Assembly: GCA_945983355.1 (NCBI GenBank)
Contig: CAMFSU010000018.1
Span: 1-35,689 of the forward strand
Length of the DNA stretch: 35,689 nucleotides
Origin: an uncultured Clostridia bacterium
GTDB lineage: Bacteria > Bacillota > Clostridia > Oscillospirales > Acutalibacteraceae
Direction: 5' to 3'
The notes beneath the pieces were generated by a model, which saw nothing but the letters and a program-made list of their open reading frames with translations, had not been told where the DNA came from and ran no database searches. This document shows positions 16,531 through 26,449 of the stretch, one piece after another (position 1 is the first letter of the stretch; the number at the start of each line of letters is the position of its first letter). A program made the translations under genes and the position numbers.

Positions 16531-16544
16531 TTAAAGCAAAAATT

Positions 16545-16573
16545 AACACCGCTCGGTAAGAGCGGTGTTTTTT
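16545..16573. terminator. Bidirectional terminator between ispH-rpsA and the CDF gene
   Basis: Perfect 10-bp stem AACACCGCTC (16545-16554) / GAGCGGTGTT (16560-16569) with loop GGTAA. T-rich tracts lie on both sides: TTTT on the plus strand (16570-16573) and AATTTTTG on the minus strand. It sits between two converging genes and should serve both. Confidence 0.9.
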
Positions 16574-16586
16574 ATATGTATTTAAT

Positions 16587-17771
16587 TTATCTTCCTGTAA
16601 AGTCGCGTTCGACAGTTATTACGCAAGAAAAGGTTGGGTTGATAAGCTTTGCAATTTGTGAAATTTTTTCTTTAAGTTCTTTTTCAGAAAGGTTAAAGTT
16701 TTGTGGAATAACAACGTCAAACACAAGGTTTGTTTGAGTGTTAGCCATAGGTGTCATACGAAAGTCGTGAAGGGTTAATTCATCATTTATAATCTTTATG
16801 CCATCACTTAACTGTTGGCGGGTGAAATTAACTTCTTCGTTGTTTACATCCATTGGGTCCATATGTATTACAAGCATAACACCTAAATTATCAAAAATTT
16901 CCTTTTCGCACAAATCAATTTGTTCGTGACAATGAACAATGTCTATGTCCTGCGGTACTTCAACATGTACCGACGCAAAAAGCCGACCGGGACCATAGTT
17001 ATGTATCATAAGGTCATGTATGCCGACAAATTCATCGTGAGATAATATAGCAGTTTCAATATTGGTTATAAGCTCGGGCGAGGGTGGCTCACCTAAAAGG
17101 CGGTTTAGGGTTTCTTTTGCGGCGTTAATGCCTGCCCAAAGAATAAATAAAGCAACCGCAATGCCCATAACAGCGTCCAAATTAAAGGGTAGAGTAACTA
17201 ATTTGCTTACCCCTACCGAAAGCAAAATTACCGCAGTTGCGATTGAATCATTTAAAGAATCCTGTGCGGTGGCAAGTAAGGTTTCGGAATCGATTTTTTT
17301 GCCGATTTTTCGGTTAAAAAGGAAAAGCCAAAGCTTAAGTATAACCGATACAGCCAACACAATTATTGAGGCAATAGAATATGTAGGCATTGGTGTGCCA
17401 TTCGTTATAGCGGTGACCGACGTCTTCATAAGCTCAAAACCAACAAGCAAAATTAAAATTGCCACAATAAATGCCGACATATATTCAATTCTGCCGTGAC
17501 CAAAGGGATGGTCTTTATCGGCGGGCTTGTTTGCAAGCTTAAAGCCAAGAATCGTTATAACTGACGAGCCCATATCCGAAAGGTTATTAAGACCGTCAGC
17601 CACAATAGAAATACTGTGTGTAAGTGAACCAATCGCTATTTTAAAAGCACAAAGGAAAAGGTTGCAAAGAATACCCACAACACCGCTCAAACTGCCATAT
17701 TGCTCACGCGTGGCATTGTCTTTAACATTGTTTGGGTTTTTAATAAAAAGTTTGGTTAAAAGCGCAGTCAT
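16587..17771 (-). CDS. Cation diffusion facilitator (CDF) metal exporter, possibly for manganese
   Basis: 394 residues. CDF proteins export divalent metals in exchange for protons. Six membrane helices are expected over about 30-215, then a cytoplasmic ferredoxin-like domain (about 225-310: GIHDLMIHNYGPGRLFASVHVEV) and an extra C-terminal alpha/beta stretch to 394. The transport site on helix 2 reads ADGLNNLSDMGSS, giving NxxxD (Asn62, Asp66). Helix 5 reads AQDSLNDSIA, giving DxxxD (Asp171, Asp175). An Asn/Asp + Asp/Asp site is the pattern associated with manganese CDFs such as MntE, whereas zinc members usually have histidine. The metal remains an inference. The start overlaps the ddl stop by one base, so it is coupled to the cell-wall genes. 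Confidence 0.92.
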   Translation of the reverse strand: MTALLTKLFIKNPNNVKDNATREQYGSLSGVVGILCNLFLCAFKIAIGSLTHSISIVADGLNNLSDMGSSVITILGFKLANKPADKDHPFGHGRIEYMSAFIVAILILLVGFELMKTSVTAITNGTPMPTYSIASIIVLAVSVILKLWLFLFNRKIGKKIDSETLLATAQDSLNDSIATAVILLSVGVSKLVTLPFNLDAVMGIAVALFILWAGINAAKETLNRLLGEPPSPELITNIETAILSHDEFVGIHDLMIHNYGPGRLFASVHVEVPQDIDIVHCHEQIDLCEKEIFDNLGVMLVIHMDPMDVNNEEVNFTRQQLSDGIKIINDELTLHDFRMTPMANTQTNLVFDVVIPQNFNLSEKELKEKISQIAKLINPTFSCVITVERDFTGR

Positions 17772-18964
17772 TATAGCTTTGCCCCTTTGGCACCCTTTGC
17801 ACCAAATGACACGCCCGATAAAATGTTAGTATCAATGGTGTAGGTGATATTTTCACGGTTTCTTTGGCGCTTAAAGGCAAGCTCAATTAAGCGGTCAATA
17901 AGGTCACGGTATTTAATACCTGTTGCTTCCCACAAATAAAATGCAAGCGAGCCGGGGATGGTGTTAATTTCGTTGGCGTAAACCGTGTCGGTTGCGGTAT
18001 CAATCATAAAGTCAATTCTAACAACACCGCTGGCACCTATTGCTTTAAATATCTTACAAGCCAAATCTCTTATTTCTTCGCTTTTTTCGGGGGATAAATC
18101 GGCAGGGATTTTACGGCTTAGGGAAGCCATACCCTTGCTTGAACCACCCTTTTTGGCGTTATTTAAGTATTTATCCTCATACGATAAAATTTCATCGTTC
18201 ATAAAGGGTTCTTCGCAAACGCTGGCTTCACATTCGTCGGGGTTACCTAAAACCGAGCAGTTGATTTCACGAAGCGAGGTAATTGCCTTTTCCACCAAAA
18301 CCTTGTCAGCAAAAGAAATTGCAAGCATAAGCGCATCATCAAGCTCGTTTTCGGCATTAACCTTGGTGATACCAACGCTGCTGCCTAAATTAACGGGTTT
18401 AACAATAAGGGGGAAGCCGATTTCGGCCTTTATTTTGTCGCAAATTGCCTGTTTTTCGGCAACATATTCGCGTGCACGGAAGGTAATGCAGTCCAAAACG
18501 GGAAGCCCTGCATTTTTAAGCACATCCTTAAACACTGCTTTATCCATACCGACAGCCGATGAAATAATATCACAGCCAACATAGGGTAAATTTAAGTATT
18601 CTAAATAGCCCTGAATTGTGCCGTCTTCACAGTTGGTGCCGTGAACAATCGGGAAAGCAATATCAATAACTGTGCCAATATTTTTTGAAAACAGCTTTTG
18701 TTCAACATTTTTCATAACCACATTGCCGTTTTCACGCATAAAATAAACCTTTTTGCACTTTTTAAAAAGCTCGGGTAAATTGCGGTATTCTTCAATGGTG
18801 AAAAGGCAGTCGCCTGTGTACATTTCACCGTCTTTACTTACATAAACGGGTGTAATGTCATACTTTTCGCGGTTGATTGCTCTCATTGCCTGAACGGCGG
18901 AAATAATTGAAACCTCGTGTTCAACTGTTCGGCAACCGTAAAAAACTGCAACATTTGTTTTCAT
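17771..18964 (-). CDS. ddl: D-alanine-D-alanine ligase, long omega-loop form
   Basis: 397 residues. It makes the D-Ala-D-Ala dipeptide for peptidoglycan, using ATP. Seen are EHEVS with the substrate-binding glutamate (Glu15), HGTNCEDGTIQGYLE (109-122), KPVNLGSSVG (189-198) in the ATP-grasp fold, and NEINTIPGS (331-339) for magnesium and substrate. Tyr262 in SYEDKY lines up with the tyrosine that marks D-Ala-D-Ala rather than D-Ala-D-lactate ligases. The omega loop that follows (about 266-288) is roughly ten residues longer than in E. coli Ddl and rich in Gly/Ser/Lys. The C-terminus has a GAK repeated three times (388-396), whose purine-rich codons also supply the ribosome site of the next gene. 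It lies 13 nt after the MurF-like gene. Confidence 0.93.
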   Translation of the reverse strand: MKTNVAVFYGCRTVEHEVSIISAVQAMRAINREKYDITPVYVSKDGEMYTGDCLFTIEEYRNLPELFKKCKKVYFMRENGNVVMKNVEQKLFSKNIGTVIDIAFPIVHGTNCEDGTIQGYLEYLNLPYVGCDIISSAVGMDKAVFKDVLKNAGLPVLDCITFRAREYVAEKQAICDKIKAEIGFPLIVKPVNLGSSVGITKVNAENELDDALMLAISFADKVLVEKAITSLREINCSVLGNPDECEASVCEEPFMNDEILSYEDKYLNNAKKGGSSKGMASLSRKIPADLSPEKSEEIRDLACKIFKAIGASGVVRIDFMIDTATDTVYANEINTIPGSLAFYLWEATGIKYRDLIDRLIELAFKRQRNRENITYTIDTNILSGVSFGAKGAKGAKL

Positions 18965-18977
18965 AATATATCTACCT

Positions 18978-20534
18978 CTAATTCAAATAATTATCCGGCA
19001 AATCGTTTTCAAAAAGAACAACGGTGTTACTGTCGGCAAGCTTGTTATAAATCTCCATTGCCTCTTTAAAGGAAGCAACAATATGCATATTTTCTTTGTT
19101 AAAGTCGGTGGTGTTTACCGCGTCGGCCATCGGCTTTGAACGGTTAAGACCAACTAAAATAATTATATCGGCGTTTTTAGCCGCTTCAAGACCTAAATTA
19201 AAGTTACATTCATATTCTTTTTCGCCAAGCTCGATAAGACCTGGGGTAACAACAACCTTTTTCATACCCTCAAACGAGCCAAGCACTCTTACTGCTTCAA
19301 GGCAACCCTCGGGGTTAGAGTTATAAGCATCGTCAATTAAAAGCGAGCCCTTGTTAAAGGGCTTCATTTCAAGGCGGTGTTCTGCGGGCTTAAGGGATGC
19401 AACGGCATATTTAATGTCATCCACCGAAACACCCAATTCATACGAAAGGGAGGCCGCACCGATAATGTCGATAATGCTGTGAAGTCCCAAAAGCTTGGTG
19501 TTTAAATCAAACGAAATATTGCCAATGTGCATTGTAAAGGTTGAACCAAACCTACCATAGCTTATATTGTCGGCATAGTATTTAAAGTCCTTATTTGTGC
19601 CGTAAATTTTACAGTCACGGTCAAGCTGACGGCTAATTTCGGCACTGTCGCCGTTGGCAAACACCATACCGCCGTTTTTGTCGACAAAATCAGCAAGCTC
19701 AAACTTGGTTTTGTAAACATTTTCAATGGTTTTAAAGGTTTCAAGGTGCTGTGGACCAACCGATGTTATAAGCGCGTGGTGTGGCTTTGCAATAACGCAA
19801 ACCTCTTTAATGTTGCCAACCTCTTTGGCACCCATTTCACAAACAAAAACCTCGGTCTGTGGCTTTAAATCAGAACGGATAGTGCGGGTAACACCCATTG
19901 GTGTATTAAAGCTATGGGGTGTGCAAACCGTGTTGAATTTTTCGCTTAATATACGGGTTAAAATAAACTTTGTGGTGGTTTTGCCATAGCTGCCCGTAAT
20001 GCCGATAACCTTTAAATTTTTGTGCCGTTTTATAATTTTTTTAGCATCGGAAATGTAATAAGCGTTCACCAAATGTTCAACAGGTGAATTTATAATTCGG
20101 CAAGCAATGCAAAGCAGAGGCGTTGCCATAGCAAAAACAACAACTGCAAAATAGCTGTATTCTATAAATACACCCAAAACACAAAGAGCCGAAAGCAACA
20201 AAACAGTTGTCACAAAAAGGCGCTTAACACGTGCGGTCATAACAAGTGCCTTTACCGATTTTTTTTGTGTTTTAATTGCGGTGTTAAGGCGAAAGCCAAA
20301 AATCATAACCGCAAGTATAAAAGCAGGAATATAAAGCTTAAAAATCAGTAAAGCAGAAGCACCCGCCGCAAAGATAATATCAAAAATCAACCTTGTGCGG
20401 TAAAATGGGAACACCCATTTTAAATATCGCGAAATGTAATAAGAATTTTGTTGCAGCATTTGGTATTGACGAACGGTTGAGCATATACCCGACAATGCCA
20501 AAAATACAAGTGTTAGAATAAAAAATATCATCAT
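18978..20534 (-). CDS. Membrane-anchored MurF-like ligase
   Basis: 518 residues. The C-terminal two thirds is a Mur ligase: the ATP loop is GITGSYGKTTTK (178-189), EMGAKEVGNI (233-242) and ITSVGPQHLETF (256-267) are middle-domain motifs, and DAYNSNPEGCLEA near residue 400 is the MurF-type C-domain signature. MurF adds D-Ala-D-Ala to UDP-MurNAc-tripeptide. The usual N-terminal UDP-sugar domain is absent. In its place are about five hydrophobic segments (1-21, 48-67, 68-85, 105-123, 127-147). The ligase part would therefore be held at the membrane, and the acceptor might be lipid-linked or otherwise different. The start overlaps the hydrolase stop (ATGA), and Ddl follows directly. Mur-ligase membership is secure; the exact substrate is not. 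Confidence 0.85.
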   Translation of the reverse strand: MMIFFILTLVFLALSGICSTVRQYQMLQQNSYYISRYLKWVFPFYRTRLIFDIIFAAGASALLIFKLYIPAFILAVMIFGFRLNTAIKTQKKSVKALVMTARVKRLFVTTVLLLSALCVLGVFIEYSYFAVVVFAMATPLLCIACRIINSPVEHLVNAYYISDAKKIIKRHKNLKVIGITGSYGKTTTKFILTRILSEKFNTVCTPHSFNTPMGVTRTIRSDLKPQTEVFVCEMGAKEVGNIKEVCVIAKPHHALITSVGPQHLETFKTIENVYKTKFELADFVDKNGGMVFANGDSAEISRQLDRDCKIYGTNKDFKYYADNISYGRFGSTFTMHIGNISFDLNTKLLGLHSIIDIIGAASLSYELGVSVDDIKYAVASLKPAEHRLEMKPFNKGSLLIDDAYNSNPEGCLEAVRVLGSFEGMKKVVVTPGLIELGEKEYECNFNLGLEAAKNADIIILVGLNRSKPMADAVNTTDFNKENMHIVASFKEAMEIYNKLADSNTVVLFENDLPDNYLN

Positions 20535-21295
20535 TTTACTCCTAAAAAGCTGTTAATAATTGCCTGTGCTTCAAAGGGACGCTCGCAAAAGGAATAATGC
20601 CCCGTGCCCTTTATAACACAAAGACCGCTGTCTTTAATTTTGCTTTCAATAATTTTCGCATCCGAAAGGGGTGTTGCGGTGTCATTTTCGCCCCAAATAA
20701 GCAGTGTGGGGGCGGTAATGTTGTGCAAAATATCACGCAAATCGGTGTTAACCAAGCTTACAAGTGTTTTGCGAAGCACCTCGGGTGCGGCGTTATAATC
20801 TGCCGAGCCATAATAATTTCTTGCTTTTTGCAAAAGCCCCTCGCTGTAATTTTTAATAACAGGCAAGGTTAAACCCCATTTAATAACCTTAAAGCTTTTT
20901 GCCCTGAATTTTTGCTTAAAGCTTTTTTTAGGTATAAGCCCTGCTGAGTCTAAAAGCACAATTTTAGGTGGGTTAACCATACCGGTTGCTGCCATTTTAA
21001 GTGTAACTCTGCCACCGTGCGAATGACCGAACATAATAGGGTTTTCAATATTAAGCTTTTTCATAAATTTAAGAACAAAATCGCAGTAATCGTCCAAATT
21101 CCACGGGGTTTCCATTGTGTCAGAACCTGCACAGCCGGGGAAGTTAACCGCAACCACGCGGTAGTCATTTTTTAAAGAATTTATAATGCCGCGATAAACC
21201 AAAAACGATGAATTCCATCCGTGTAAAAGTAACACGGGCGCACCGCTGCCTTCTTCGGTATATTCTATGTTTAAGCCATCAATATCTATGTTCAT
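20531..21295 (-). CDS. Alpha/beta hydrolase
   Basis: 254 residues. The fold is clear: oxyanion motif LLLHGWNSS (22-30), nucleophile elbow GHSHGG with Ser92, acid Asp205 in WGENDTATPL, and His233 in GTGHYSF. It resembles the broad COG0596 group of esterases, lipases and peptidases, and has a helical cap between about 120 and 180 (basic: KKSFKQKFRAKSFKVIKW). No signal peptide is visible, so it is cytoplasmic. It is the first gene of the minus-strand unit with the MurF-like ligase, Ddl and CDF exporter, and it overlaps the ligase start. A role in cell-envelope precursor metabolism is suggested only by this context. Confidence 0.9.
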   Translation of the reverse strand: MNIDIDGLNIEYTEEGSGAPVLLLHGWNSSFLVYRGIINSLKNDYRVVAVNFPGCAGSDTMETPWNLDDYCDFVLKFMKKLNIENPIMFGHSHGGRVTLKMAATGMVNPPKIVLLDSAGLIPKKSFKQKFRAKSFKVIKWGLTLPVIKNYSEGLLQKARNYYGSADYNAAPEVLRKTLVSLVNTDLRDILHNITAPTLLIWGENDTATPLSDAKIIESKIKDSGLCVIKGTGHYSFCERPFEAQAIINSFLGVK

Positions 21296-21323
21296 AATAA
21301 CTCCATTATATAATATTAAATAT

Positions 21324-21332
21324 ATTATACCA
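21324..21332 (-). promoter_or_regulatory. Extended -10 promoter for the hydrolase-murF-ddl-CDF unit
   Basis: On the minus strand TGGTATAAT (21332-21324) is an extended -10, 28 nt before the ATG. No good -35 stands 17 nt upstream. A GGAG site follows just before the ATG. Confidence 0.55.
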
Positions 21333-21372
21333 AATATTTACTTGAAATAGAAGACCTAATTTTAAAAAAATC

Positions 21373-21403
21373 AAAAAAAGAACCCGCTTTTTGCGGGTTC
21401 TTT
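21373..21403 (-). terminator. Intrinsic terminator of the ABC transporter gene
   Basis: Perfect 11-bp stem AAAGAACCCGC (21377-21387) / GCGGGTTCTTT (21393-21403), 5-nt loop. On the minus strand the stem ends in a run of seven T residues (21379-21373). It begins 5 nt past the stop. Confidence 0.92.
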
Positions 21404-21407
21404 AAAA

Positions 21408-24400
21408 TCATTCGGTTCTAAGTGCGATTACAGGGTCTTTCTTGGCGGCGCTGCGTGACGGGATAATGCCCGAGAACATTGTTAAAATAACGCTTATTGC
21501 AACAAAAATTATTGCTGCTTCAATAGGCAGTACTGCCCTAAGATTTGAAAGACCTGTAAGAGTTTGTAAAATAATATTGATGGGTATACACAAAAGGTAG
21601 GTTATTGTTACACCCAAAAGTCCCGATATAAATCCGATTATTATGGTTTCGGCATTAAACATACTTGAAACATTGCGTTTTGAAGCACCGATGGCACGTA
21701 AAATACCAATTTCTTTTGTACGCTCTTGTACAGAAATTAAGGTGATAACACCAATCATAATTGAAGAAACAATTAAGGATACCGCAACAAATGCCATTAA
21801 AACATAGGTGATGGCGTTAATAATTGTGGTGATGGAGGACATCATTATACCGAGATAGTCGGTATAAGAAATTTTTTGTAAATCTTCAACCGAAGCGTTA
21901 TAGTCGGTTATCATTTTTTCAATAATGTCCTTATTTTCAAAGGAGCTTGCATAAATATTGATGGTTGAAGGGGTATCAAGCTCGACATAGCCAAGCTTTG
22001 CAAGGTTGTTATCAAGGGTTGAGCTTGAAAATTCCAAAACCTCGTCATAATAGGTTGCAAACTGTGCTTTGGTAAACTTCTTTGCAGCGGCATCAAGTGC
22101 TGCGGCCTTTTGGTCAACAGTCAGCATTGCAATTTGTCCCATAACACCTGCGGCATATTGTGCCTTGTATTGATTTTCAAGAATTGATGAATAAATTTCC
22201 TTTAATTCATCATCGGTCATATCTTTAAGGTATGATTTTATTTCGGTTTCGCTCATACCCGTTTGCTGAACAATTACAGGGGTTAGGGTTGTTTCAATTT
22301 GTGCACGCTTTGTACCCTTAAGGGTCGAGCTTACAAAATTTTCTACATCCTTTTTTTCAGGTATGCACATAATCTTGACATAGGTTTCGGCTTTGCCGTT
22401 TTTGTTAAGCTTTGAAAGGTACTTTTTAAATTCGGCCTTCTTTTCGTTATCGTCTAAATTATCGCTGTTTTCGCCAAATGGAAGTGCGGTGAAAATATCG
22501 GTTGTTTCATCTTTAAGCTGTGCATTGATTGCGGGGGAATCGCTCGCCTTTTCAACCACAAAGTCGGTGAGCTTTTTAGTGTAGCAAATCGAGCCAGAAA
22601 GCAATGTGGTAGAGGTACCATCTTTTGGACGGATAATGCCTGTAACCTTAAGCGGAATACCGTTTGCATAAAGGTATTTGAGGCCTGTTTCGGTTTCGCG
22701 AAGGTCGCTCCATTTACCTGTTTTTTCATCTAACGCATAGCAAGAGGAATTTAAAATTGTTTTAAATTCCATTTCGCAGATTTCCTTATAGCTCCACTTT
22801 TTGCCCTCGGTTTCAAGCGGCTTTTTATTAAGCACCGCTTCGGTCATTGCCTCAATTTCGGCTTGCGATTTAAGACCTAAGGCATAAAGTGTCATATCAT
22901 CAACTTCGTTATTTTCATCAACAACAAGAATAATTTCGTTGTAATCATTTGGCCAATTACCGTAAATAAGGTCATATTGCTTATGAATAAGCGGGTTGAT
23001 GAGCTCACCGTCGCGGCCGGTCAGCATTTCCTGCCAAAGCTTTGAGCTGTTGCTCATCATCGGACCTGACATCATGGGGCTTGACATCATCGGACTGCCA
23101 CCCATACCCGAAGCAAAGCCCGAAAGGTCCATACCAAAGTAATCACGCAAAATGCTTGTCATAAGCTCGCTCGAATCAGAGTGAATAATTTCACCGTCGA
23201 CGTTTTGGGTGTAAATCAGCATATTGAAATTATAGGTATACTGAACACCGTTTACCGCTTCGCGAAGTGTGGCATTTTCTTCCTTATCTTCAAGCGATTT
23301 TTCAAGGTGTGCCTTAAAAGCTTTAAGGTCGTTTTCGTTTGCTTCAAGCGAATTAAGTGCGTTCATCATTTCATAAATTGCCGATTTTTCATAAACGGCA
23401 TCCTTATCGTGCTCGTCGTGTGATTCAGCAACACCCATAAAGGTTTCCAAAAGCTCGGAAATTTCAAGGTTTTGCGATTCAAGGGTTAACGGGTAGGAGG
23501 AAAGTGTTTCTTCCTGAACTGAATCAATAAAAGCGGTTGTGCCCTGTGAAACCGCAAAAATCAGTGCAATACCGATAATACCAATACTGCCTGCAAAGCC
23601 GGTAAGCGCTGTTCTGCCCTTTTTGGTGAAAAGGTTATTAAGCGAAAGGCCAAAGGAGGTAAAAAATGACATTGAAGGCATTTTTTGTTTCTTCGTTTTT
23701 TCGGCCTTTGCCTTTTCTTTTTCGGCTTCTTCGTAAATTTCTTCGGCTGAAAGGGGTTTCGAGTCGGACAAAATAACACCGTCAAGCATTCTGACAATAC
23801 GGGTTGAATATTCTTCGGCTAAATCGGGGTTGTGGGTAACCATAATAACCAAACGGTCGTTGGAAATTTCCTTTAAAATTTCCATTACCTGCACGCTGGT
23901 TTCGGTATCTAATGCGCCGGTTGGCTCATCCGCCAAAATAATGTCGGGGTTATTAACAATAGCACGGGCAATGGCAACACGCTGCATTTGTCCCCCTGAC
24001 ATTTCGCTTGGTTTTTTACGAAGCTGGTCACCGAGACCAACTTTTTCAAGTGCTTCCTTTGCACGGCGGCGGCGTTCGCCTTTTGAAACGCCCGAAAGGG
24101 TTAATGCCAATTCAACATTTTTTAAAACATTTTGGTGGGGGATAAGGTTATAACTTTGAAAAACAAAGCCGACCGAATGGTTGCGGTAATTGTCCCAGTC
24201 CCTATCCTTGTAATTTTTAGTTGACTTTCCGTTAATAAAAAGGTCACCGCTTGTGTATTTATCAAGACCACCGATAATGTTTAAAAGGGTGGTTTTACCA
24301 CAGCCCGACTGGCCTAAAATTGAAACAAATTCGCTGCTGCGAAAGGTTAAATCAACACCTTTAAGCGCTTCAACCTTGCTGTCACCGGTTACATAGTCTT

Positions 24401-24425
24401 TTTTAATGTTTTTTAGGGTTAGCAT
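21408..24425 (-). CDS. ABC transporter: fused ATPase and FtsX/MacB-type permease
   Basis: 1005 residues. Residues 1 to about 225 are the ATPase: Walker [10 protein letters not shown] (38-46), signature MSGGQMQRV (142-150), Walker [13 protein letters not shown] (162-173), and switch histidine His198. A charged linker (230-250) leads to the first membrane helix (about 276-298). A very large extracytoplasmic domain follows (about 300-880), and three C-terminal helices carry the FtsX motif [19 protein letters not shown]. The topology is that of MacB, but the external domain is more than twice as long. It contains a Met/Pro/Ser-rich stretch (441-457). Such proteins are mechanotransmitters or exporters of peptides, lipids or drugs; the substrate is unknown. 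No separate partner gene is adjacent. AAAGGAAA precedes the ATG. Confidence 0.93.
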   Translation of the reverse strand: MLTLKNIKKDYVTGDSKVEALKGVDLTFRSSEFVSILGQSGCGKTTLLNIIGGLDKYTSGDLFINGKSTKNYKDRDWDNYRNHSVGFVFQSYNLIPHQNVLKNVELALTLSGVSKGERRRRAKEALEKVGLGDQLRKKPSEMSGGQMQRVAIARAIVNNPDIILADEPTGALDTETSVQVMEILKEISNDRLVIMVTHNPDLAEEYSTRIVRMLDGVILSDSKPLSAEEIYEEAEKEKAKAEKTKKQKMPSMSFFTSFGLSLNNLFTKKGRTALTGFAGSIGIIGIALIFAVSQGTTAFIDSVQEETLSSYPLTLESQNLEISELLETFMGVAESHDEHDKDAVYEKSAIYEMMNALNSLEANENDLKAFKAHLEKSLEDKEENATLREAVNGVQYTYNFNMLIYTQNVDGEIIHSDSSELMTSILRDYFGMDLSGFASGMGGSPMMSSPMMSGPMMSNSSKLWQEMLTGRDGELINPLIHKQYDLIYGNWPNDYNEIILVVDENNEVDDMTLYALGLKSQAEIEAMTEAVLNKKPLETEGKKWSYKEICEMEFKTILNSSCYALDEKTGKWSDLRETETGLKYLYANGIPLKVTGIIRPKDGTSTTLLSGSICYTKKLTDFVVEKASDSPAINAQLKDETTDIFTALPFGENSDNLDDNEKKAEFKKYLSKLNKNGKAETYVKIMCIPEKKDVENFVSSTLKGTKRAQIETTLTPVIVQQTGMSETEIKSYLKDMTDDELKEIYSSILENQYKAQYAAGVMGQIAMLTVDQKAAALDAAAKKFTKAQFATYYDEVLEFSSSTLDNNLAKLGYVELDTPSTINIYASSFENKDIIEKMITDYNASVEDLQKISYTDYLGIMMSSITTIINAITYVLMAFVAVSLIVSSIMIGVITLISVQERTKEIGILRAIGASKRNVSSMFNAETIIIGFISGLLGVTITYLLCIPINIILQTLTGLSNLRAVLPIEAAIIFVAISVILTMFSGIIPSRSAAKKDPVIALRTE

Positions 24426-24459
24426 CTTTTATTTCCTTTCTGAAATATATCTCAATTAT

Positions 24460-24487
24460 ATTATAAAACAAATATGCCCATTTTCAA
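24460..24487 (-). promoter_or_regulatory. Promoter of the ABC transporter gene
   Basis: On the minus strand TTGAAA (24487-24482), 16 nt, TATAAT (24465-24460), 34 nt before the ATG. Confidence 0.6.
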
Positions 24488-24547
24488 TACTTTGTATTAA
24501 AGTTTAGAAAAATTTAACATTTTCACTATATTAAGAGGGTTAATTTG

Positions 24548-24576
24548 TTGACAACCATTTAATATTATAATATAAT
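24548..24576 (+). promoter_or_regulatory. Consensus promoter of typA
   Basis: TTGACA (24548-24553), 17 nt, TATAAT (24571-24576): both hexamers are exact. The ATG lies 47 nt further, behind AAGGAAG. Confidence 0.85.
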
Positions 24577-24623
24577 ATTAAGGTTAAAATGAGCAATTGT
24601 TTGTCTATGTAAGGAAGTATTTT

Positions 24624-26447
24624 ATGACTGAAATTAAAAATTTAAGAAACGTTGCAATAATCGCCCACGTTGACCACGGTAAGACAACTCTTGTGGACCA
24701 GCTTTTAAAGCAAAGCGGCACCTTCCGTGTTAACGAAGCGGTGGACGAGCGTGTTATGGACTCTAATGATTTGGAGCGTGAACGCGGCATAACAATTTTG
24801 TCAAAAAACACAAGCGTTATGTATGGCGATGTAAAAATCAACATTGTTGACACCCCCGGTCATGCCGATTTTGGTGGCGAGGTTGAGCGTATTCTCCAAA
24901 TGGTTGACGGCGTTTTACTGCTTGTTGACGCGTTTGAGGGTTGTATGCCCCAAACCCGCTTTGTGCTTAAAAAGGCGTTGGCGCTTGGCAAGAAAGCGGT
25001 TGTTGTTGTAAATAAAATTGACAGACCAATGGCAAGACCGCATGAGGTTGTTGACGAGGTGCTTGACTTATTTATCGAGCTTGGCGCCGATGAAGACCAA
25101 ATCGAGTTTCCTGTGGTGTTTGCTTCAGGCCGTGACGGTTATGCATCCTATTCGCCTGATATTAAGGGTGAGGATATGAAGCCCTTATTCGATGCTATCG
25201 TTAATGAAATTGACGCACCAAAGGGCGACACCGACGGTCCGCTTCAAATTCTTTTTACAAACATTGAATATGACGATTATCTTGGCCGAATTGGTGTTGG
25301 CCGTGTAATTCGTGGCAGTGTTAAAAGCGGTCAGCAGGTGGCAATTTACCATAAGGACGGCACAACCAAAAACGAAAAAATTGCAAAGCTGTTTATGTAT
25401 CGCGGTCTTAAACGCTTTGAAGAAGAAACTGCAAGCGTTGGTGATATTATTCAGGTTGCAGGTCTTCAAAATCTTGAAATCGGTGAAACTGCCTGCGATG
25501 TAAACAGTATCGAGCCGTTGCCTTTTGTAAAGATTGACGAGCCAACCCTTTCTATGAACTTTATGGTTAATAATTCACCCTTTGCCGGTAAGGAGGGCAA
25601 GTTTGTAACCTCTCGCAATCTTCGTGACCGCCTTTTTAAAGAGGTTATGACCAATGTGAGCTTGCGTGTTGAGGAAACCGATTCGGCTGACACCTTTAAG
25701 GTTTCAGGCAGAGGCGAATTACACCTTTCAATTTTAATTGAAACAATGCGCCGACAGGGTTATGAATTTCAGGTTTCTCCGCCCGAGGTTATTTATAAAA
25801 AGGATGCTAACGGCACCTTGTTAGAACCGATGGAGCTTTTAATGATTGAGGTGCCCGAAGAATATGTTGGCTCGGTTATGGAGCGACTTGGCACTCGCAA
25901 GGCCGAAATCAGAAATATGGGTACACGTGATGGCGGAACATCACATTTAGAGTTTTTAATTCCCGCGCGCGGTCTTCTTGGCTATCGTTCGCAGTTTATG
26001 ACCGATACCAACGGCAACGGCATTATGAACCACGTGTTTGACAGCTATCAGGAATATAAGGGCGATATTGACCAACGCCTTACCGGCTCAATAATTGTGC
26101 ACGAAACAGGCGAATCAACTGGCTATGGTCTTTTTAACACACAAAGCCGTGGCAGACTGTTTATTGGCCCGGGCACCCCCGTTTACGAGGGTATGATAGT
26201 TGGCGAAAATCCCAAAAATGAAGACATTGTTTGTAATGTTTGCAAGAAAAAGCAAATGACAAATACTCGTGCTTCGGGCAGTGATGACGCATTACGTCTT
26301 GTGCCGCACACACGGCTCAGTCTTGAACAGTCGCTTGAATTTATAAAGGATGACGAGCTGGTTGAAATTACTCCCGAAAGCATCCGCCTTCGCAAGAGAA
26401 TTCTTAATAAAGAAGAAAGAATGAAATACGAATCAAAGAGAAAGTAA
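24624..26447 (+). CDS. typA: Ribosome-associated GTPase TypA/BipA
   Basis: 607 residues from the ATG at 24624, chosen over an upstream in-frame start because AAGGAAG is correctly spaced here and the family begins with this sequence. TypA is an EF-G-like translational GTPase linked to ribosome assembly and stress. The G1 loop is AHVDHGKTT (14-22), switch II is [14 protein letters not shown], the G4 motif is NKIDRP, and [13 protein letters not shown] is switch I. Domains corresponding to EF-G II, III and V follow, and the TypA-specific C-terminal domain includes [19 protein letters not shown] and [18 protein letters not shown]. Length is standard. It heads a unit with the exonuclease gene, which starts 2 nt after its stop. 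Confidence 0.97.
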   Translation: MTEIKNLRNVAIIAHVDHGKTTLVDQLLKQSGTFRVNEAVDERVMDSNDLERERGITILSKNTSVMYGDVKINIVDTPGHADFGGEVERILQMVDGVLLLVDAFEGCMPQTRFVLKKALALGKKAVVVVNKIDRPMARPHEVVDEVLDLFIELGADEDQIEFPVVFASGRDGYASYSPDIKGEDMKPLFDAIVNEIDAPKGDTDGPLQILFTNIEYDDYLGRIGVGRVIRGSVKSGQQVAIYHKDGTTKNEKIAKLFMYRGLKRFEEETASVGDIIQVAGLQNLEIGETACDVNSIEPLPFVKIDEPTLSMNFMVNNSPFAGKEGKFVTSRNLRDRLFKEVMTNVSLRVEETDSADTFKVSGRGELHLSILIETMRRQGYEFQVSPPEVIYKKDANGTLLEPMELLMIEVPEEYVGSVMERLGTRKAEIRNMGTRDGGTSHLEFLIPARGLLGYRSQFMTDTNGNGIMNHVFDSYQEYKGDIDQRLTGSIIVHETGESTGYGLFNTQSRGRLFIGPGTPVYEGMIVGENPKNEDIVCNVCKKKQMTNTRASGSDDALRLVPHTRLSLEQSLEFIKDDELVEITPESIRLRKRILNKEERMKYESKRK

Positions 26448-26449
26448 TA

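Noticed and set aside
17985-18584. 199-codon plus-strand frame opposite ddl
   Set aside because: It is Ser/Leu/Ile-rich antisense of a clear D-Ala-D-Ala ligase; no ribosome site and no family resemblance.
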